DNA of 5,543 nucleotides, from assembly GCA_020723225.1 (NCBI GenBank), contig DYJG01000214.1, positions 1-5,543 on the forward strand. Direction: 5' to 3'. The position numbers and the translations under genes are program-made. This stretch comes from Desulfobacca acetoxidans (lineage in GTDB: Bacteria; Desulfobacterota; Desulfobaccia; Desulfobaccales; 0-14-0-80-60-11). Of the stretch, positions 5,510 through 5,543 are shown piece after piece. How positions within the stretch are numbered: position 1 is the first letter of the stretch; each line of letters opens with the position of its first letter. Under the pieces are notes generated by a model. The model was not told the DNA's origin and did not search any database. It was given only the letters and a program-made list of their open reading frames with translations.

Positions 5510-5543
5510 CCCGCCCCCGCCCTACAGGGAAGTATTGGCGGCA
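5510..5543 (-). pseudogene. Upstream part of macro domain, cut by in-frame TAG
   Basis: Read on the minus strand in the frame of the macro gene, this edge segment encodes AANTSL, TAG (5522-5524), GGGG. It matches the ADP-ribose-binding NAAN...GGGGVD motif of macro proteins, with the stop in place of a residue that is leucine or methionine in relatives. One base change (TTG to TAG) would explain it. The rest of the N-terminus lies beyond the right edge. Confidence 0.8.

Noticed and set aside
5522..5524. Pyrrolysine or other programmed read-through at TAG
   Set aside because: No tRNA or synthetase is visible, the position is normally an ordinary leucine or methionine, and TAG ends priA normally; kept only as an alternative to mutation or sequence error.

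Overview
This is a GC-rich bacterial chromosomal segment. It holds five protein-coding genes and three intergenic zones built from heptamer repeats and long imperfect palindromes. No rRNA, tRNA, CRISPR array, transposase or phage gene was seen. The lineage is not proven. The DUF1566-type (Lcl C-terminal) domain, the stand-alone divergent HisI and the heptamer repeats fit Desulfobacterota (former Deltaproteobacteria, Syntrophobacterales/Desulfobaccales-like), but this is an impression, not a measured assignment.

Layout: (1) 1-345 is non-coding. It contains a roughly 190-bp imperfect palindrome (113-303) flanked by two short tracts of GAAC-type heptamers in direct orientation. (2) 346-2607 (+) is a complete primosomal helicase gene, priA, with all helicase motifs and eight zinc-ligand cysteines. 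(3) 2631-2714 is an inverted pair of CAGTNAT heptamer arrays between the convergent ends of priA and the next gene. (4) 2718-3131 (-) is a stand-alone phosphoribosyl-AMP cyclohydrolase (HisI) homologue that has lost two of the three aspartates of its metal-binding motif. (5) 3132-3362 is a divergent promoter region. (6) 3363-3785 (+) is a small orphan protein, possibly thioredoxin-like, with its own promoter, a strong ribosome binding site and a very clear intrinsic terminator. (7) 3817-4998 (+) is an unusual three-part protein: zinc ribbon, DUF1566-like domain and methyltransferase-like domain. Its possible starts lie in or just after the preceding terminator. (8) 4991-5104 is a second inverted heptamer array (CAGTRAG), again between convergent genes; it supplies the stop codons of both. 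(9) 5099 to the right edge (-) is a macro-domain (ADP-ribose-type) hydrolase gene whose conserved N-terminal motif is cut by an in-frame TAG at 5522-5524.

The genes do not form one operon or pathway. PriA serves replication restart, HisI would serve histidine synthesis if active, and the macro protein would remove or bind ADP-ribose-type groups. The most interesting points are the three-domain fusion, the amber codon inside the macro domain, the HisI with altered metal ligands, and the heptamer arrays in which the variation falls almost entirely on one base per unit and which pair as inverted arms between convergent genes.
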